DNA from: Cupriavidus agavae
Lineage (GTDB): Bacteria > Pseudomonadota > Gammaproteobacteria > Burkholderiales > Burkholderiaceae
NCBI RefSeq assembly: GCF_004217045.1
Contig: NZ_SGXM01000004.1
Coordinates: forward strand, 62,001-126,000
Length of the DNA: 64,000 bases
Direction: 5' to 3'
Each line of letters starts with the position of its first letter. Position 1 is the stretch's first letter. Positions 1 to 9,818 of this stretch are shown here, piece by piece. The notes beneath the pieces are model-generated. The model was given only the letters and a program-made list of their open reading frames with translations. It was not told the DNA's origin and made no database searches. Made by a program: the position numbers and the translations under genes.

Positions 1-1
1 T

Positions 2-712
2 GCGCTCGGCATGGTGGGCGCCTGCTACGGCGTCTGGCGCCATGTGCGCGACACCGGCCACGCCGACGCCCGACGCGCGCCGATGGGCGCCATGCTGGCC
101 GAGAGCGGCAAGCTGCTGGCGTTCTGGCCGCTCTGGACGCTGATTCCGATGTGCGTGGCGATGGCAGCCGGTACGGGCTTTCGCAATGCCTGGAGCGGCC
201 CGTATCTGGCCGACGTGTTCGGCATGCAGGCCGGCGCGCGGGGCGTGGCGTTGACGCTGCTGAGCCTGACGGGTTTCCTGACCGCGTTCCTGTTGCCGGT
301 GCTGGTACGGCGGGGCACGCTCAAGTCGACGGTCCTCGGCTGGGCGGGGCTTTCGATGCTGGGCGGAATCGCGCTGACGGTCTGGCCGGATGCCGGCGTG
401 GTGTCCGGCGTGGCGCTGATGGCGCTGCTGTCCACCATCGGCATGCTGCATCCGCTGGTGATGGCGCAGGGCCGCGCACTGATTCCGGCGCCAGCGCGCG
501 GCCGGGGGCTGGGCGTGCTGAACACGTTCGTGTTCCTCGGTTCCGCGCTGACGTCCTGGGGGTTCGGACTGATCGCCAACGCAGGCCACGACTGGGGCTG
601 GGCCGATGCAAGGATCTACGCCGCCATCTTCCTGTCGGCAGTGCTTTCGGTGGCGCTGTCACTGGTGATCTACTGGTTCAGCCCGACCTCGGCCCCCGCT
701 GCCAGGAGCTAA
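2..712 (+). CDS. MFS transporter, C-terminal part (5' end outside window)
   Basis: The reading frame is open to the left edge, so the 236 visible residues are the end of a longer membrane protein. They hold about six hydrophobic helices separated by short basic loops, matching the second half of a 12-helix major facilitator. The segment rich in Gly and Arg before the last two helices (PARGRGLGVLNT) resembles the inter-helix loop of MFS permeases. The last helix ends in a short tail and the stop is at 710-712. The substrate cannot be told from this half. A perfect 10-bp hairpin lies 46 bases after the stop. MFS membership is fairly sure; nothing more specific is supported. Confidence 0.75.
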   Translation, partial: ALGMVGACYGVWRHVRDTGHADARRAPMGAMLAESGKLLAFWPLWTLIPMCVAMAAGTGFRNAWSGPYLADVFGMQAGARGVALTLLSLTGFLTAFLLPVLVRRGTLKSTVLGWAGLSMLGGIALTVWPDAGVVSGVALMALLSTIGMLHPLVMAQGRALIPAPARGRGLGVLNTFVFLGSALTSWGFGLIANAGHDWGWADARIYAAIFLSAVLSVALSLVIYWFSPTSAPAARS

Positions 713-758
713 TCCATCGGGCGCATACGATTCCCCTCCAATGGTGGAGTCATTCGGC

Positions 759-784
759 GTGGCATTGGAATATGCCAATGCCAC
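759..784. terminator. Perfect 10-bp inverted repeat downstream of MFS gene
   Basis: GTGGCATTGG (759-768) and CCAATGCCAC (775-784) pair perfectly around a 6-base loop. It lies just after the MFS stop and could end that transcript. There is no clear T-run after it, so it could also be a protein-binding palindrome. Confidence 0.4.
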
Positions 785-804
785 TTCAGAACAAATATGT
801 CGTC

Positions 805-826
805 GCGTTACGTAACGCCGTAACGC
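805..826. promoter_or_regulatory. Palindrome and tandem 8-mer, operator-like
   Basis: A 14-base perfect palindrome GCGTTACGTAACGC (805-818) is followed at once by a second copy of its right half, so CGTAACGC occurs twice in tandem (811-818 and 819-826). Three half-sites in 22 bases suggest a regulator-binding site. It lies about 200 bases before the lipoprotein gene at 1024. The rest of the 713-1023 gap shows no gene. Confidence 0.4.
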
Positions 827-1023
827 TGAATTGGCGGAATAACGATATCCAACCCCAGCAATGGCGAAAAGGCGATGTCCCGGAACGCCGCTTCCATGGC
901 GGCTTTCCGCAAATAATCCGAAAGATTAAGTTTCACTGGCACACCGATTGCTGAAGCAGGCCCGCGCCCAAATCCCGCGCGATAAAAATTCCATCAAGCC
1001 TGCTTCTGGAGGAAATACGAGCC

Positions 1024-2121
1024 ATGAAAAAAATAATCCCCGTGTCGCTTTCGCTGTCGGTGTTGTCTGCGTTGCTGCTTGCCGCCTGCGGTGGCGGCGG
1101 CGGCGAAGGACCCACCCAATCGGTGGCAGAGGCCAATGCCAGCGGCACGGTGACCATGACCATCCCGCTCAAGAGCGTGGACAGGACACGCACGCCGGCT
1201 GCTGCGGACGCGGGCACGACGAAGAAGCCGACGTTCATCGATGGCGACAGCAATGGGTTGCTGAAGGTGTTTTTCGATGGGCAGGAGGTGTTCTCGTTCC
1301 GTACCACGGGTGAGCCGGCCGTGACAGGGGGGCCGAGCGGGACGGCGACAATGGACAACGGCGGAACGTTCAACTATTCCACGACGATCAGCCTCGTCAA
1401 CAACCAGCCCGTTGCCAAGGTGGTGGGCACCTACAAGACGACGCCGGGGAATCATACGATTGGCGCAGTGCAGGTCAACGGACCCTGCACGGTGGCGCAT
1501 TGCATTGCCGACAACGAGGGCTACGTGCTGTCGCAGGGACAGGCCACGGTACGGCTGCAACCGGGCGATAACGGCGCCGCCACGATGTACATGCGCGGCG
1601 TGATGCAGTCCGTCTATATCTGCAACGACAACTGCAATGGACAGACAGGTCCGATCCAGTCGGACGGTCTGTATCACCTCTACGTTGTCGTGGCTGACGA
1701 GAATGGCACGGCGATCCCGTATCAGGAGTCGAGCCCCGGCCATCCTGTGCCGTACGACAACGGCGCATATCAAATCGTGGAGGTTCCGACCAATACGCCT
1801 AAGCTGCTGGAAATCACGGATCCCGAAGGCGACCGGATTACCGAGAACACCTGGTTCTCGTCTCCTGGCCTGTTTCGCAAGTTCGGCACCGAGGGTTACG
1901 GTATCGGCGTAAGGCTGCGATGCGTTGGCGTGGGCACGACCAGGCTGATCGCGCGCCTGGGTGCGCAGGGCGGTACGCCGGTCGTCAAGGTGGACAAGGC
2001 GATGGAGGCGCGCCACTACCCCACCGCCAACATGGAGCTGGGCCCGGTCGGTGCCAACCAGCAGTTCGGCAACCAGTTGACGGTCAACTGCGAGGCCAGT
2101 GGCGCGGTAACCGTCCTGTAA
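1024..2121 (+). CDS. Putative lipoprotein of unknown function
   Basis: This encodes 365 residues. The N-terminus has two lysines, a hydrophobic stretch and the lipobox LLAAC followed by five glycines, so a lipid-anchored periplasmic or surface protein is predicted. The mature part is rich in Thr, Gly and Asn and low in helix-forming residues, which suggests a beta-sandwich type fold. It holds several cysteines, including a CNDNC pair near residue 200, which could form disulfides after export. A strong ribosome site GGAGG lies about 10 bases before the ATG. It stands alone: the upstream gene ends 311 bases away and the next gene, a chemoreceptor, has its own likely promoter. I do not recognise the family. 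Confidence 0.75.
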   Translation: MKKIIPVSLSLSVLSALLLAACGGGGGEGPTQSVAEANASGTVTMTIPLKSVDRTRTPAAADAGTTKKPTFIDGDSNGLLKVFFDGQEVFSFRTTGEPAVTGGPSGTATMDNGGTFNYSTTISLVNNQPVAKVVGTYKTTPGNHTIGAVQVNGPCTVAHCIADNEGYVLSQGQATVRLQPGDNGAATMYMRGVMQSVYICNDNCNGQTGPIQSDGLYHLYVVVADENGTAIPYQESSPGHPVPYDNGAYQIVEVPTNTPKLLEITDPEGDRITENTWFSSPGLFRKFGTEGYGIGVRLRCVGVGTTRLIARLGAQGGTPVVKVDKAMEARHYPTANMELGPVGANQQFGNQLTVNCEASGAVTVL

Positions 2122-2252
2122 TGGCGTCGTAGTTTCGACGAAGTCACGCCAGCGGCGGGCTGCTCCCATCACGGGCGGTCCGCCGCTTCCACATTACAAA
2201 TAGCTTTCAGTCTGCCGTTGCCTCCGCAATAAGCGTTTTCCCTGATTTCTGG

Positions 2253-2281
2253 CTCAAGTTTCGGCTACGTCGAACCGTTAG
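2253..2281 (+). promoter_or_regulatory. Sigma-28 (FliA)-like promoter for the chemoreceptor gene
   Basis: CTCAAG (2253-2258), a 15-base spacer and ACCGTTAG (2274-2281) resemble the flagellar sigma-28 pattern CTAAAG-N15-GCCGATAA (5 of 6 and 5 of 8 matches). It lies about 110 bases before the chemoreceptor start, and chemoreceptor genes are usual FliA targets. The assignment is by eye. Confidence 0.4.
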
Positions 2282-2392
2282 GTCATCCAATGTCTGTCCT
2301 TCCGTACATTGCGGTGCGGAGGACGCAGGAGGAGCGGCCGTGTGCAACGGGTGACCACGGCCTGCCACGAACCAATCAATCAGGTAGAAGAC

Positions 2393-3934
2393 ATGAAGAA
2401 TCTTGGTATTGGTGTACGCCTTGGCATCGGCTTTGGCGTGGTGTTGCTGTTGAGCACGTTGATGACGGTGCTCGGGGTGTACCGGTTGCAGGAGGTTGCC
2501 GGCCGCACGCACGAGATGATGCAGGAGCCGCTGGCCAAGGAACGGCTGGTCAGCGACTGGTATCGGCTGATGTATGCCAGCGTGCGCCGTACCACGGCCG
2601 TGGCCCGCAGCAGCGATCCGACGCTCGGGGCGTTCTTCGCCAAGGAGACGGCCTACTCGGTCAAGGCCATCGCCGAATTGCGCGACAAGATCGAGCCGAC
2701 CCTGAAGACCGACGAAGAGAAGGCGGCCTTCAAGAAAATCCAGGTGGTGCGCAATCCGTACAACGACTCGCGCGACAAGATCACCAAGCTCAAGGCCGAG
2801 GGCCTGACCGACGAGGCCAACAAGGTTCTGGACAACGAGTTCGTGCCGGCCGGCGACGCCTACCTGGGCGAGATCCAGAAGCTGCTCGACATCCAGCGCG
2901 CATCGATCGACAAGACCGCGGGCGAGATCAATGGCATCTACGAGAGCGCCCGCAACGGCCTGATCACGCTGGGTGTGATTGCGCTGGCCATTGGCGTGGT
3001 GTTTGCCTGGTGGCTGACCGTGGGCATCACGCGCCCGCTGCACCGTGCCGTGGCCTTCGCGCGTACCGTGGCGGCCGGCGACCTGAGTACCCGCATCCAC
3101 GTGGACAGCACCGACGAGACCGGCCAGCTGCTCGAGGCGCTGCGCGAGATGAACGACAACATCCTGGGAATCGTCAAGGAAGTGCGTAACGGCACCGAGG
3201 CGATTGCCACGGGCACGAGCCAGATCGCGGCCGGCAACACCGACCTCTCGCAGCGCACCGAGGAACAGGCTTCGTCGCTGCAGGAAACCGCGTCGAGCAT
3301 GGAGGAACTGACCAGCATCGTGCGCCAGAACGCCGACAGCGCCAAGCAGGCCAGCTCGCTGGCCGTCAATGCGTCGGAAGTGGCGACCCAGGGTGGCGAG
3401 GTGGTGGGCCAGGTGGTCAACACGATGGACGAGATCAACACCTCGTCGCGCAAGGTGGTCGACATCATCTCGGTGATCGAGGGTATCGCCTTCCAGACCA
3501 ACATCCTGGCGCTGAACGCCGCCGTGGAAGCGGCCCGTGCCGGCGAGCAGGGGCGCGGCTTTGCCGTGGTGGCGGGCGAGGTGCGCAGCCTGGCGCAGCG
3601 CTCGGCCACGGCCGCCAAGGAGATCAAGTCGCTGATCGGCGACTCCGCCGACCGCGTCGAGCGCGGCTCGCAACTGGTGGCGCAGGCCGGCGAGACGATG
3701 GAGCAGATCGTCAGCGCCGTAAAGCGCGTGACCGACATCATGGGCGAGATCAGCGCGGCGTCGGCCGAGCAGAGCGCCGGCATCGAGCAGGTGAACCAGG
3801 CGGTGACGCAGATGGATACCGTCACGCAGCAGAACGCCGCGCTGGTAGAGCAGGCCGCCGCGGCGGCCGGTTCGCTCGAGGAACAGGCCCAGCGTCTCAA
3901 GGAAGCCGTGGCGACGTTCCGCCTGGCCGCCTGA
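2393..3934 (+). CDS. Methyl-accepting chemotaxis protein
   Basis: This 513-aa transmembrane receptor senses a ligand in the periplasm and controls CheA kinase activity. A first membrane helix lies at about residues 10-32. A periplasmic domain of about 150 residues, of four-helix-bundle (Tar-like) size, follows, then a second helix at about 190-210. A HAMP domain (211-265) leads into the long cytoplasmic signalling hairpin. The conserved tip ([20 protein letters not shown], about residue 364) is intact and the methylation helices contain [17 protein letters not shown]. The C-terminus ends FRLAA and lacks the NWETF-type pentapeptide that tethers CheR, so it probably depends on other receptors for adaptation. 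I chose the ATG at 2393 because the membrane anchor follows directly; an upstream in-frame extension from 2309 has no such logic. The ligand is unknown. Confidence 0.93.
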   Translation: MKNLGIGVRLGIGFGVVLLLSTLMTVLGVYRLQEVAGRTHEMMQEPLAKERLVSDWYRLMYASVRRTTAVARSSDPTLGAFFAKETAYSVKAIAELRDKIEPTLKTDEEKAAFKKIQVVRNPYNDSRDKITKLKAEGLTDEANKVLDNEFVPAGDAYLGEIQKLLDIQRASIDKTAGEINGIYESARNGLITLGVIALAIGVVFAWWLTVGITRPLHRAVAFARTVAAGDLSTRIHVDSTDETGQLLEALREMNDNILGIVKEVRNGTEAIATGTSQIAAGNTDLSQRTEEQASSLQETASSMEELTSIVRQNADSAKQASSLAVNASEVATQGGEVVGQVVNTMDEINTSSRKVVDIISVIEGIAFQTNILALNAAVEAARAGEQGRGFAVVAGEVRSLAQRSATAAKEIKSLIGDSADRVERGSQLVAQAGETMEQIVSAVKRVTDIMGEISAASAEQSAGIEQVNQAVTQMDTVTQQNAALVEQAAAAAGSLEEQAQRLKEAVATFRLAA

Positions 3935-3957
3935 GCGCAGCCAGCCTTGCAGTACCG

Positions 3958-3984
3958 CACCGCCAGGGCCTGGCCCCGGCGGTG
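3958..3984. terminator. Hairpin between convergent mcp and cyoD
   Basis: CACCGCC (3958-3964) pairs with GGCGGTG (3978-3984) around a GC-rich loop that can pair further. It sits in the 60-base convergent gap, where a bidirectional terminator is expected. There is no strong T-run. Confidence 0.4.
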
Positions 3985-3994
3985 CCGGCCCAAT

Positions 3995-4438
3995 CTACTT
4001 GGTGCGCGGCGGCACGATCGTGCCGCCCGACTGGGCCGCGTCCTGGTTGTGCTGCATGTGCGGCATCATGTTGCTGTTCAGGTGGAACATCACCCAGAGC
4101 GACCCGGACAACGTAATCACCACCAGGGTCAGCGTGAACATCAGCGACAGCATGTTCCAGCCGCCCTCGGACTTGGCGTTCATGTGCAGGAAGTAGATCA
4201 TGTGCACGACGATCTGCACCGCGCCAATCAGCAGGATCACGATCGCCGTGGTCTGCGACTTGTCGAAGACATCCCCCATCACGAGCCAGAACGGCACCGC
4301 CGTCAGGAATACCGACAGCACGAAGCCCGTCAGGTAGCCGCCCAGCGTGGCGTGCGGCCCCATTTCCTCGTCATGGTGATCGTGGCCGTGTCCGTGATCG
4401 TGCCCGTGGCCATCCAGGGCGTGGTCTTGCGCGCTCAT
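3995..4438 (-). CDS. cyoD: Cytochrome bo3 ubiquinol oxidase subunit IV (CyoD), His-rich N-terminus
   Basis: CyoD is the small assembly-supporting subunit of the bo3-type quinol oxidase in the inner membrane. The 147 residues contain three membrane helices (about 36-57, 64-85 and 97-120), with the conserved LHM and [10 protein letters not shown] segments of the family. The first 26 residues are unusual: a run of alternating His, Gly and Asp ([15 protein letters not shown]) precedes the first helix. A Met/His-rich tail (NMMPHMQH) follows the third helix. Both make it longer than the roughly 110-aa enteric CyoD. The ATG overlaps the end of cyoC by four bases (ATGA), so it is translationally coupled and last in the cyo operon. 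No cyoE (heme O synthase) lies in this window. Confidence 0.93.
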   Translation of the reverse strand: MSAQDHALDGHGHDHGHGHDHHDEEMGPHATLGGYLTGFVLSVFLTAVPFWLVMGDVFDKSQTTAIVILLIGAVQIVVHMIYFLHMNAKSEGGWNMLSLMFTLTLVVITLSGSLWVMFHLNSNMMPHMQHNQDAAQSGGTIVPPRTK

Positions 4439-5121
4439 GGCAGCGTTCCCATCAGGTAGACAAAGGTAAAGACGCCGATCCAGACGACGTCCAGGAAGTG
4501 CCAGAACATCGACAGGCACATCAGGCGGCGCTTGTTGGCGGTGATCAGGCCATGCCTGCCCACCTGCAGCATCAGCACGATCAGCCACAGCATGCCAAAC
4601 GTGACGTGCAGCCCGTGGGTGCCCACCAGCGCGAAGAACGAGGTCAGGAACGCGCTGCGCGTGGGGCCGGCACCCTCGTGGATCAGATGCATGAACTCGT
4701 ACATTTCCACGGCCAGGAACGCGGCGCCGAACACGCCGGTGATGGCCAGCCAGATCTGCGTGCCGGCCACGCGGTTCTGCTGCATCTGCAGCATCGCAAA
4801 GCCGTACGTGATCGACGAGAGCAGCAGGAACGCGGTGTTCATCGCCACCAGCGGCAGCTCGAACAGCTCGGCACCGGTGGGCCCGCCCGCATACTCGCGG
4901 CCCAGCACGCCGTAGGCGGCGAACAGGCACGCGAAGATCAGGCAGTCGCTCATCAGGTAGATCCAGAACCCGAGCAGCGTGCCGTTCTGCGGATGGTGTT
5001 CCTCCGTCAGGTAGAACTGGTAGCCGCCCGGCGGAACGTCGTCGGCCGCGGCGGTGCCTGGAGGCACGGGCGCGTGGGCCGGCGTGCCGTTGGGGTGCAG
5101 GGGGAGCGTTGTATCAACCAT
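4435..5121 (-). CDS. cyoC: Cytochrome bo3 ubiquinol oxidase subunit III (CyoC)
   Basis: This encodes 228 residues, a normal length for CyoC. A polar N-terminal tail of about 45 residues, rich in Pro and Ala, is followed by five membrane helices, as expected for the heme-copper oxidase subunit III family. Conserved pieces include [14 protein letters not shown] in helix 1, the [12 protein letters not shown] loop, [12 protein letters not shown] and [15 protein letters not shown] near the end. The subunit has no cofactor and stabilises subunit I. Its start overlaps the end of cyoB by eight bases and its end overlaps cyoD by four, giving tight translational coupling. Confidence 0.95.
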   Translation of the reverse strand: MVDTTLPLHPNGTPAHAPVPPGTAAADDVPPGGYQFYLTEEHHPQNGTLLGFWIYLMSDCLIFACLFAAYGVLGREYAGGPTGAELFELPLVAMNTAFLLLSSITYGFAMLQMQQNRVAGTQIWLAITGVFGAAFLAVEMYEFMHLIHEGAGPTRSAFLTSFFALVGTHGLHVTFGMLWLIVLMLQVGRHGLITANKRRLMCLSMFWHFLDVVWIGVFTFVYLMGTLP

Positions 5122-7120
5122 GGCCGGTCATCAGTTGTTGGGTGCGCAGGGCTTCGGTCCGGACCACGTCGTCGGTCGGAATGTAGTAGTCGCGCTTGTA
5201 GTTGAAGGTATGGATGATTGCGGCGATGACGATGGACGCGAACGAGGCAATCACCAGCCACCAGATGTGCCAGATCAGCGCGAAGCCCATCAGCGTGGAC
5301 AGCCCCGCCAGCACGATCCCGGCCGCCGTGTTCTTCGGCATGTGGATCGGGATGAACCCGTCCAGCGGGCGCCGGTAGCCAAGCTGCTTCATCTGCCACC
5401 AGGCGTCGGTGTCATGCACCACGGGCGTGAACGCGAAGTTGTACTGCGGCGGCGGCGACGACGTGGACCATTCCAGCGTGCGGCCATCCCACGGGTCGCC
5501 GGTCACGTCGCGCAGCTGGTCGCGGCGCCGGAAGCTGACCACCAGCTGGATGATGAAGCAGGCAATGCCCAGCGCGATCAGGAAGGCGCCGAACGCGGCG
5601 ATCTGGAACCAGATCTGCAGCGACGGATCGTCGAAATGGTTCATCCGGCGCGTGACGCCGAGCAGGCCCAGCCAGTACAGCGGCATGAACGCGAAGTAGA
5701 AGCCCACGAGCCAGAACCAGAACGAGGCCTTGCCCCACGAGTTCACGAGCCGGTAGCCGAACGCCTTCGGGAACCAGTACGAGATGGCCGCCATCAGCCC
5801 GAACAGCACGCCGCCGATGATCACGTTGTGGAAGTGGGCGATCAGGAACAGGCTGTTGTGCAGCGAGAAGTCCGCCGGCGGTACCGCCAGCAGCACGCCC
5901 GTCATGCCGCCGATCACGAAGGTGACCATGAAGCCCACGGTCCACAGCATCGGTGGCTCGTAGCGGATCTTGCCGTGGTACATCGTGAACAGCCAGTTGA
6001 ATATCTTGGCCCCGGTCGGGATCGATATGATCATCGTCGTGATCCCGAAGAACGAGTTCACGCTGGCGCCGGACCCCATCGTGAAGAAGTGGTGCAGCCA
6101 CACCAGGTACGACAGCACCGTGATCACCACCGTGGCGTACACCATCGACGCGTAGCCGAACAGCCGCTTGCGCGAGTAGGTGGCCGTGACCTCGGAGAAC
6201 ACGCCGAACACGGGCAGCACGAGGATGTAGACCTCGGGGTGGCCCCAGATCCAGATCAGGTTCACGTAGAGCATGGCGCTGCCGCCCTGGTCCGCCGTGA
6301 AGAAGTTGGTGCCGACGTAGCGGTCCAGCGACAGCAGCGCCAGTGCGGCCGTCAGCACCGGGAACGCGGCCACGATCAGCACGTTGGAGCACAGCGCCGT
6401 CCAGGTGAAGATTGGCATGCGCATCAGCGTCATGCCTGGCGCGCGCATCTTGACGATGGTCACCAGCAGGTTGATCCCTGATAGCAGTGTCCCCACGCCC
6501 GCCACCTGCAGCGCCCATATGTAGTAGTCGACCCCCACGTCCGGACTGTGCAGGATGCCCGACAACGGTGGATACGCCAGCCAGCCGGTGCGCGCGAACT
6601 CGCCGACGAACAGCGACATCATCACCAGGATGGCGCCGCCCGTGGTCATCCAGAAGCTGAAGTTGTTGAGGAACGGGAAGGCCACGTCGCGCGCGCCGAT
6701 CTGCAGTGGCACGACGAAGTTCATCAGCCCGGTAATCAGCGGCATGGCCACGAAGAAGATCATGATCACGCCATGCGCCGTGAAGATCTGGTCGTAGTGG
6801 TGCGGGGGCAGGTAGCCGAGGTTGTCGCCGAAGGCCACGGCCTGCTGGATCCGCATCATGATGGCGTCGGCAAAGCCGCGCAGCAGCATCACGATGCCAA
6901 GGATCACGTACATGATCCCGATCTTCTTGTGGTCGATGCTCGTGAACCACTCGCGCCAGAGGTAGCCCCAGACGCGGTAGTACGTCAGCAGCCCCAACAG
7001 CGCGATGCCGCCCAGCGCCACCACCGCGAAGGTGGCGATCAGGATCGGTTCATGCAGCGGGATGGAATCCCACGTGAGGCGGCCAAAAATGAAGTTGGCG
7101 AGTTCGGAACGCTCGGGCAT
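5114..7120 (-). CDS. cyoB: Cytochrome bo3 ubiquinol oxidase subunit I (CyoB)
   Basis: CyoB carries low-spin heme b and the heme o3/CuB centre, where ubiquinol electrons reduce O2 and protons are pumped. The 668-aa protein has about 15 helices. Diagnostic motifs are present: [14 protein letters not shown] (CuB ligand His and cross-linked Tyr), HHFFTMG, and the helix X heme ligands in HFHNVIIGG. The annotated start matters: a GTG at 7127-7129 is in frame, but the sequence AGGTGA overlapping it is an excellent ribosome site six bases before ATG 7118-7120, so I use that ATG. cyoA lies 124 bases upstream in the same operon and cyoC overlaps the 3' end. Confidence 0.96.
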   Translation of the reverse strand: MPERSELANFIFGRLTWDSIPLHEPILIATFAVVALGGIALLGLLTYYRVWGYLWREWFTSIDHKKIGIMYVILGIVMLLRGFADAIMMRIQQAVAFGDNLGYLPPHHYDQIFTAHGVIMIFFVAMPLITGLMNFVVPLQIGARDVAFPFLNNFSFWMTTGGAILVMMSLFVGEFARTGWLAYPPLSGILHSPDVGVDYYIWALQVAGVGTLLSGINLLVTIVKMRAPGMTLMRMPIFTWTALCSNVLIVAAFPVLTAALALLSLDRYVGTNFFTADQGGSAMLYVNLIWIWGHPEVYILVLPVFGVFSEVTATYSRKRLFGYASMVYATVVITVLSYLVWLHHFFTMGSGASVNSFFGITTMIISIPTGAKIFNWLFTMYHGKIRYEPPMLWTVGFMVTFVIGGMTGVLLAVPPADFSLHNSLFLIAHFHNVIIGGVLFGLMAAISYWFPKAFGYRLVNSWGKASFWFWLVGFYFAFMPLYWLGLLGVTRRMNHFDDPSLQIWFQIAAFGAFLIALGIACFIIQLVVSFRRRDQLRDVTGDPWDGRTLEWSTSSPPPQYNFAFTPVVHDTDAWWQMKQLGYRRPLDGFIPIHMPKNTAAGIVLAGLSTLMGFALIWHIWWLVIASFASIVIAAIIHTFNYKRDYYIPTDDVVRTEALRTQQLMTGHG

Positions 7121-7244
7121 GTTTGTCACCTGGGCCTGTCTTGACCAATTCTGGCCGATGAGTGATAGGGAAAACGGATGTCAGCCTGGCTCGGACGGAG
7201 GGCGCCGGCGGCTGGCGGTTGCGGGCCGCCGCCGGGGGGCTCCG

Positions 7245-8294
7245 TCAGCGCAGCAATCGCCCGCCGCTTGCCGGGGTATCCGGCGCGAACGCCGGCGACA
7301 CGGCCACCGTGTTGCTCGCGGTGCAGATTTCGGCGGATGGGTCGAACTTGCCGCGGCTGCGGTCCAGCGCCATGGTGTCGGCCATGCAGGCGCCGCCGTC
7401 CACGCACCGGTTCAGGATCTGCTGGTAGAGGTCGGGCGCCACGCTGGCGTAGCGCCGCACGGGCTCGCGTTCGCTGGGCTTGGCCAGTTGCTGGTAGTTG
7501 TCTTTCGACAGCGGAGTGCCCGAGGCCTTGACCTGCTCGACCCACTTGTCGAAATCACCCTCGGCCAGGCCGTGGAACTTGAAGTACATGTGCGAGAAGC
7601 CCGCGCCGCTGTAGTTGGCGGACAGGCCCTCGTAAACGCCCGGCTTGTTGATCACCGCGTGGAGCTTGCTCTCCATGCCGGGCATGGCGTAGACCATGCC
7701 GGCCAGCGAGGGCACGAAGAACGCGTTCATGACCGACGTGGCCGTGATCTTGAAGGCGATCGGCCGATCCACCGGCGCCGCCAGTTCGTTGACGGTGGCA
7801 ATGCCCTGCTCGGGATAGAGGAACAGCCACTTCCAGTCCATCGCCACCACCTCCACGACCAGCGGTTTGGCTTCGGCTGGCACCGGCCGTTTCTCGTCGA
7901 TCCGCGTGATCGGGCGGTAGGGGTCAAGTTGGTGAGTACTGACCCACGTCACGGCGCCCAGCGCGATGATGATCAGCAGCGGCGCGGCCCAGATGGCCAG
8001 TTCCAGGACGGTGGAATGGTCCCACTCGGGGTTGTAGGGGGCGTCCTTGTTGCTCTCGCGATACTTCCACGCAAACAGCAGCGTCATGGCGATGACCGGG
8101 ACGATGATGAGCAGCATCAGCAACGTGGCGATGATGATCAGGTCACGGTTACGCACGGCGAGATCGCCTGACGGTGACAGCAGCACGGCATTGCTGCACC
8201 CCGCGAGAGTCAGGAACAAGGCGATTGCTACACTTTTCAGAAGCAATCTATTCGTCACACCAAATGTTGGCACTGCAGCATCGAAGCGTGGCAT
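7245..8294 (-). CDS. cyoA: Cytochrome bo3 ubiquinol oxidase subunit II (CyoA)
   Basis: CyoA is the lipid-anchored subunit II. The 349 residues from the chosen ATG hold a signal segment ending in the lipobox LTLAGC, two membrane helices, and a periplasmic cupredoxin-like domain (about 125-260) with MDWKWLFLYPEQGIATVNE. Cu-A ligands are absent, as expected for a quinol rather than a cytochrome c oxidase. A C-terminal extension of about 90 residues with four cysteines (positions in NRCVDGGACMADT and AEICTAS) is longer than in E. coli. An in-frame start 66 bases upstream would add a basic, non-signal extension across an inverted repeat, so I prefer ATG 8292-8294. First gene of cyoABCD, divergent from an MHS transporter. 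Confidence 0.93.
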   Translation of the reverse strand: MPRFDAAVPTFGVTNRLLLKSVAIALFLTLAGCSNAVLLSPSGDLAVRNRDLIIIATLLMLLIIVPVIAMTLLFAWKYRESNKDAPYNPEWDHSTVLELAIWAAPLLIIIALGAVTWVSTHQLDPYRPITRIDEKRPVPAEAKPLVVEVVAMDWKWLFLYPEQGIATVNELAAPVDRPIAFKITATSVMNAFFVPSLAGMVYAMPGMESKLHAVINKPGVYEGLSANYSGAGFSHMYFKFHGLAEGDFDKWVEQVKASGTPLSKDNYQQLAKPSEREPVRRYASVAPDLYQQILNRCVDGGACMADTMALDRSRGKFDPSAEICTASNTVAVSPAFAPDTPASGGRLLR

Positions 8295-8319
8295 GGTTCT
8301 CGGAAGTGGCGTTTGAGTA

Positions 8320-8340
8320 ACGTCGCTCGCGCTGCGACGT
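8320..8340. promoter_or_regulatory. Inverted repeat in the cyoA/MHS divergent promoter region
   Basis: ACGTCGC (8320-8326) and GCGACGT (8334-8340) form a 7-bp inverted repeat with a 7-base gap, 26 bases before the cyoA start. This could be an operator or a 5'-UTR hairpin of the cyo mRNA. The regulator is unknown. Confidence 0.4.
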
Positions 8341-8442
8341 AGCAATCTTTCGATTTCCAATGGCAGTTTAGGCGCTATTCTTGTTACTGCGGGACTTTAA
8401 GTGCAGTACGACATTCCTTCCGCTCTCGATGGAGACCCCACG

Positions 8443-9762
8443 ATGGCCAGTTTGACCCACCAGCATCGCGCGTCGCCGACTGCACCTCCGGCGCCCGGCC
8501 ACCACGAGGTGGCACCTGCCGAAATCGCCACAGGCGTGGTGATCGGGAGGGCCTCGGAGTATTTCGATTTCTTCGTCTACGGCATTGCCTCGGTACTGGT
8601 TTTCCCGAGCGTGTTCTTTCCGTTCGCCAGCGAACTGGGCGCGCTGCTGTTCAGCTTCGCCATCTTCTCGTTCGCGTTTATCGGACGCCCGTTTGGCACG
8701 GCGCTGTTCATGCGCATCCAGCGGCGCTGGGGGCGTGGCGTAAAACTGACAGCCTCGCTGTTCTTGCTCGGCACGGCCACGGTGGGCATCGCCTTCCTGC
8801 CCGCCTACGCGTCGATCGGCAGCGCGGCGATCTATCTTCTGGCGTTTTTCCGATTCGCGCAGGGCATCGCGTTCGGGGGCTCGTGGGATGGGCTGCCGTC
8901 GCTGCTGGCGCTCAACGCGCCCCAGGACAAGCGCGGCTGGTACGCGATGCTGGGCCAGCTTGGCGCGCCGGTGGGCTTCATCATCGCCGGCGGGCTGTTC
9001 CTGTTCCTCCATGCGAGCCTCACGCCGGCCGAGTTCATCGACTGGGGCTGGCGCTACCCGTTCTTCGTGGCGTTCGCCATCAACGTCGTGGCGCTGTTCG
9101 CGCGGCTGCGGCTGGTGGTCACGCACGAGTACACCCGGCTGCTCGAAGAGGATGAACTGGAGCCGATCAGCACGCTGCAGATGGTCAACGCCCAGGGGTT
9201 CAACATCTTCCTTGGCGCCTTTGCCGCGCTGGCCAGCTACGCGCTGTTCCACCTCGTCACGGTGTTTCCGCTGGGCTGGGTGATCCTGCACAAGACGCAG
9301 GACATCACCGATGTGCTGGCGATCCAGATCGTGGGCGGCTTCATCGCGGTGATCGGTACCGTCATCTCGGGCTGGATCGCCGACCGCATCGGCCGGCGCA
9401 CCACGCTGGCGGTCATGGCCGTGCTGATCGGCATCTTCAGCCTGGCCACGCCGTGGCTGCTCGGCGGCGGGCCGACCGGGCAGGACATCTTCATCCTGGT
9501 GGGCTTCGGGCTGCTGGGGCTGTCGTACGGGCAGGCGGCTGGCGTGGTGACCTCGAACTTCGCCACCAAGTACCGCTACACCGGCGCCGCGCTGACCACG
9601 GACTTCGGCTGGCTGTTCGGCGCCGCCTTCGCGCCGCTCGTGGCGCTGGGACTCTCGTCGTTGTTCGGGCTGGCGGCGGTGAGCCTGTACCTGCTGTCAG
9701 GCGTGCTGGGCACGCTGGTGGCGCTGCGGGTCAACCGCGCGCTGGGCACGCCGGACGAATAA
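8443..9762 (+). CDS. MHS-family MFS transporter
   Basis: This is a 439-aa major facilitator with 12 predicted helices. The A-type loop RIGRRTTLAV and the pattern around ASEYFDFFVYGIASVLVFP, a helix-1 signature with two aromatic residues after an Asp, fit the metabolite:H+ symporter (MHS) subgroup, which moves organic acids such as citrate, ketoglutarate or shikimate and also betaines. The exact substrate is unknown. ATG 8443 is chosen because GGAGA lies seven bases before it; a GTG at 8401 in frame has no ribosome site. It is divergent from cyoA, and a shared control region is possible. Confidence 0.88.
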   Translation: MASLTHQHRASPTAPPAPGHHEVAPAEIATGVVIGRASEYFDFFVYGIASVLVFPSVFFPFASELGALLFSFAIFSFAFIGRPFGTALFMRIQRRWGRGVKLTASLFLLGTATVGIAFLPAYASIGSAAIYLLAFFRFAQGIAFGGSWDGLPSLLALNAPQDKRGWYAMLGQLGAPVGFIIAGGLFLFLHASLTPAEFIDWGWRYPFFVAFAINVVALFARLRLVVTHEYTRLLEEDELEPISTLQMVNAQGFNIFLGAFAALASYALFHLVTVFPLGWVILHKTQDITDVLAIQIVGGFIAVIGTVISGWIADRIGRRTTLAVMAVLIGIFSLATPWLLGGGPTGQDIFILVGFGLLGLSYGQAAGVVTSNFATKYRYTGAALTTDFGWLFGAAFAPLVALGLSSLFGLAAVSLYLLSGVLGTLVALRVNRALGTPDE

Positions 9763-9790
9763 GGCGGGAAGCAACACGCGGCAAGCAGCG

Positions 9791-9812
9791 GGCCGGCCCC
9801 GGGCGGCCGGCC
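9791..9812. terminator. GC-rich hairpin at convergent MHS / HDOD ends
   Basis: GGCCGGCC (9791-9798) pairs with GGCCGGCC (9805-9812) around a 6-base loop in the 56-base convergent gap. It is a likely shared terminator, with only a short TT after the stem. Confidence 0.5.
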
Positions 9813-9818
9813 TTGCCG

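Noticed and set aside
2207-3673. Long minus-strand frame opposite the chemoreceptor gene
   Set aside because: It is a GC-rich shadow frame; His/Arg/Ala-rich with no domain, while the plus strand encodes an intact receptor.
5054-6481. Long plus-strand frame opposite cyoB
   Set aside because: Shadow of cyoB; His/Gln/Arg-rich translation without any family pattern.
7121-7129. GTG start for cyoB at 7127-7129
   Set aside because: The GTG is part of the AGGTGA ribosome site that serves ATG 7118-7120, so the shorter protein is more likely.
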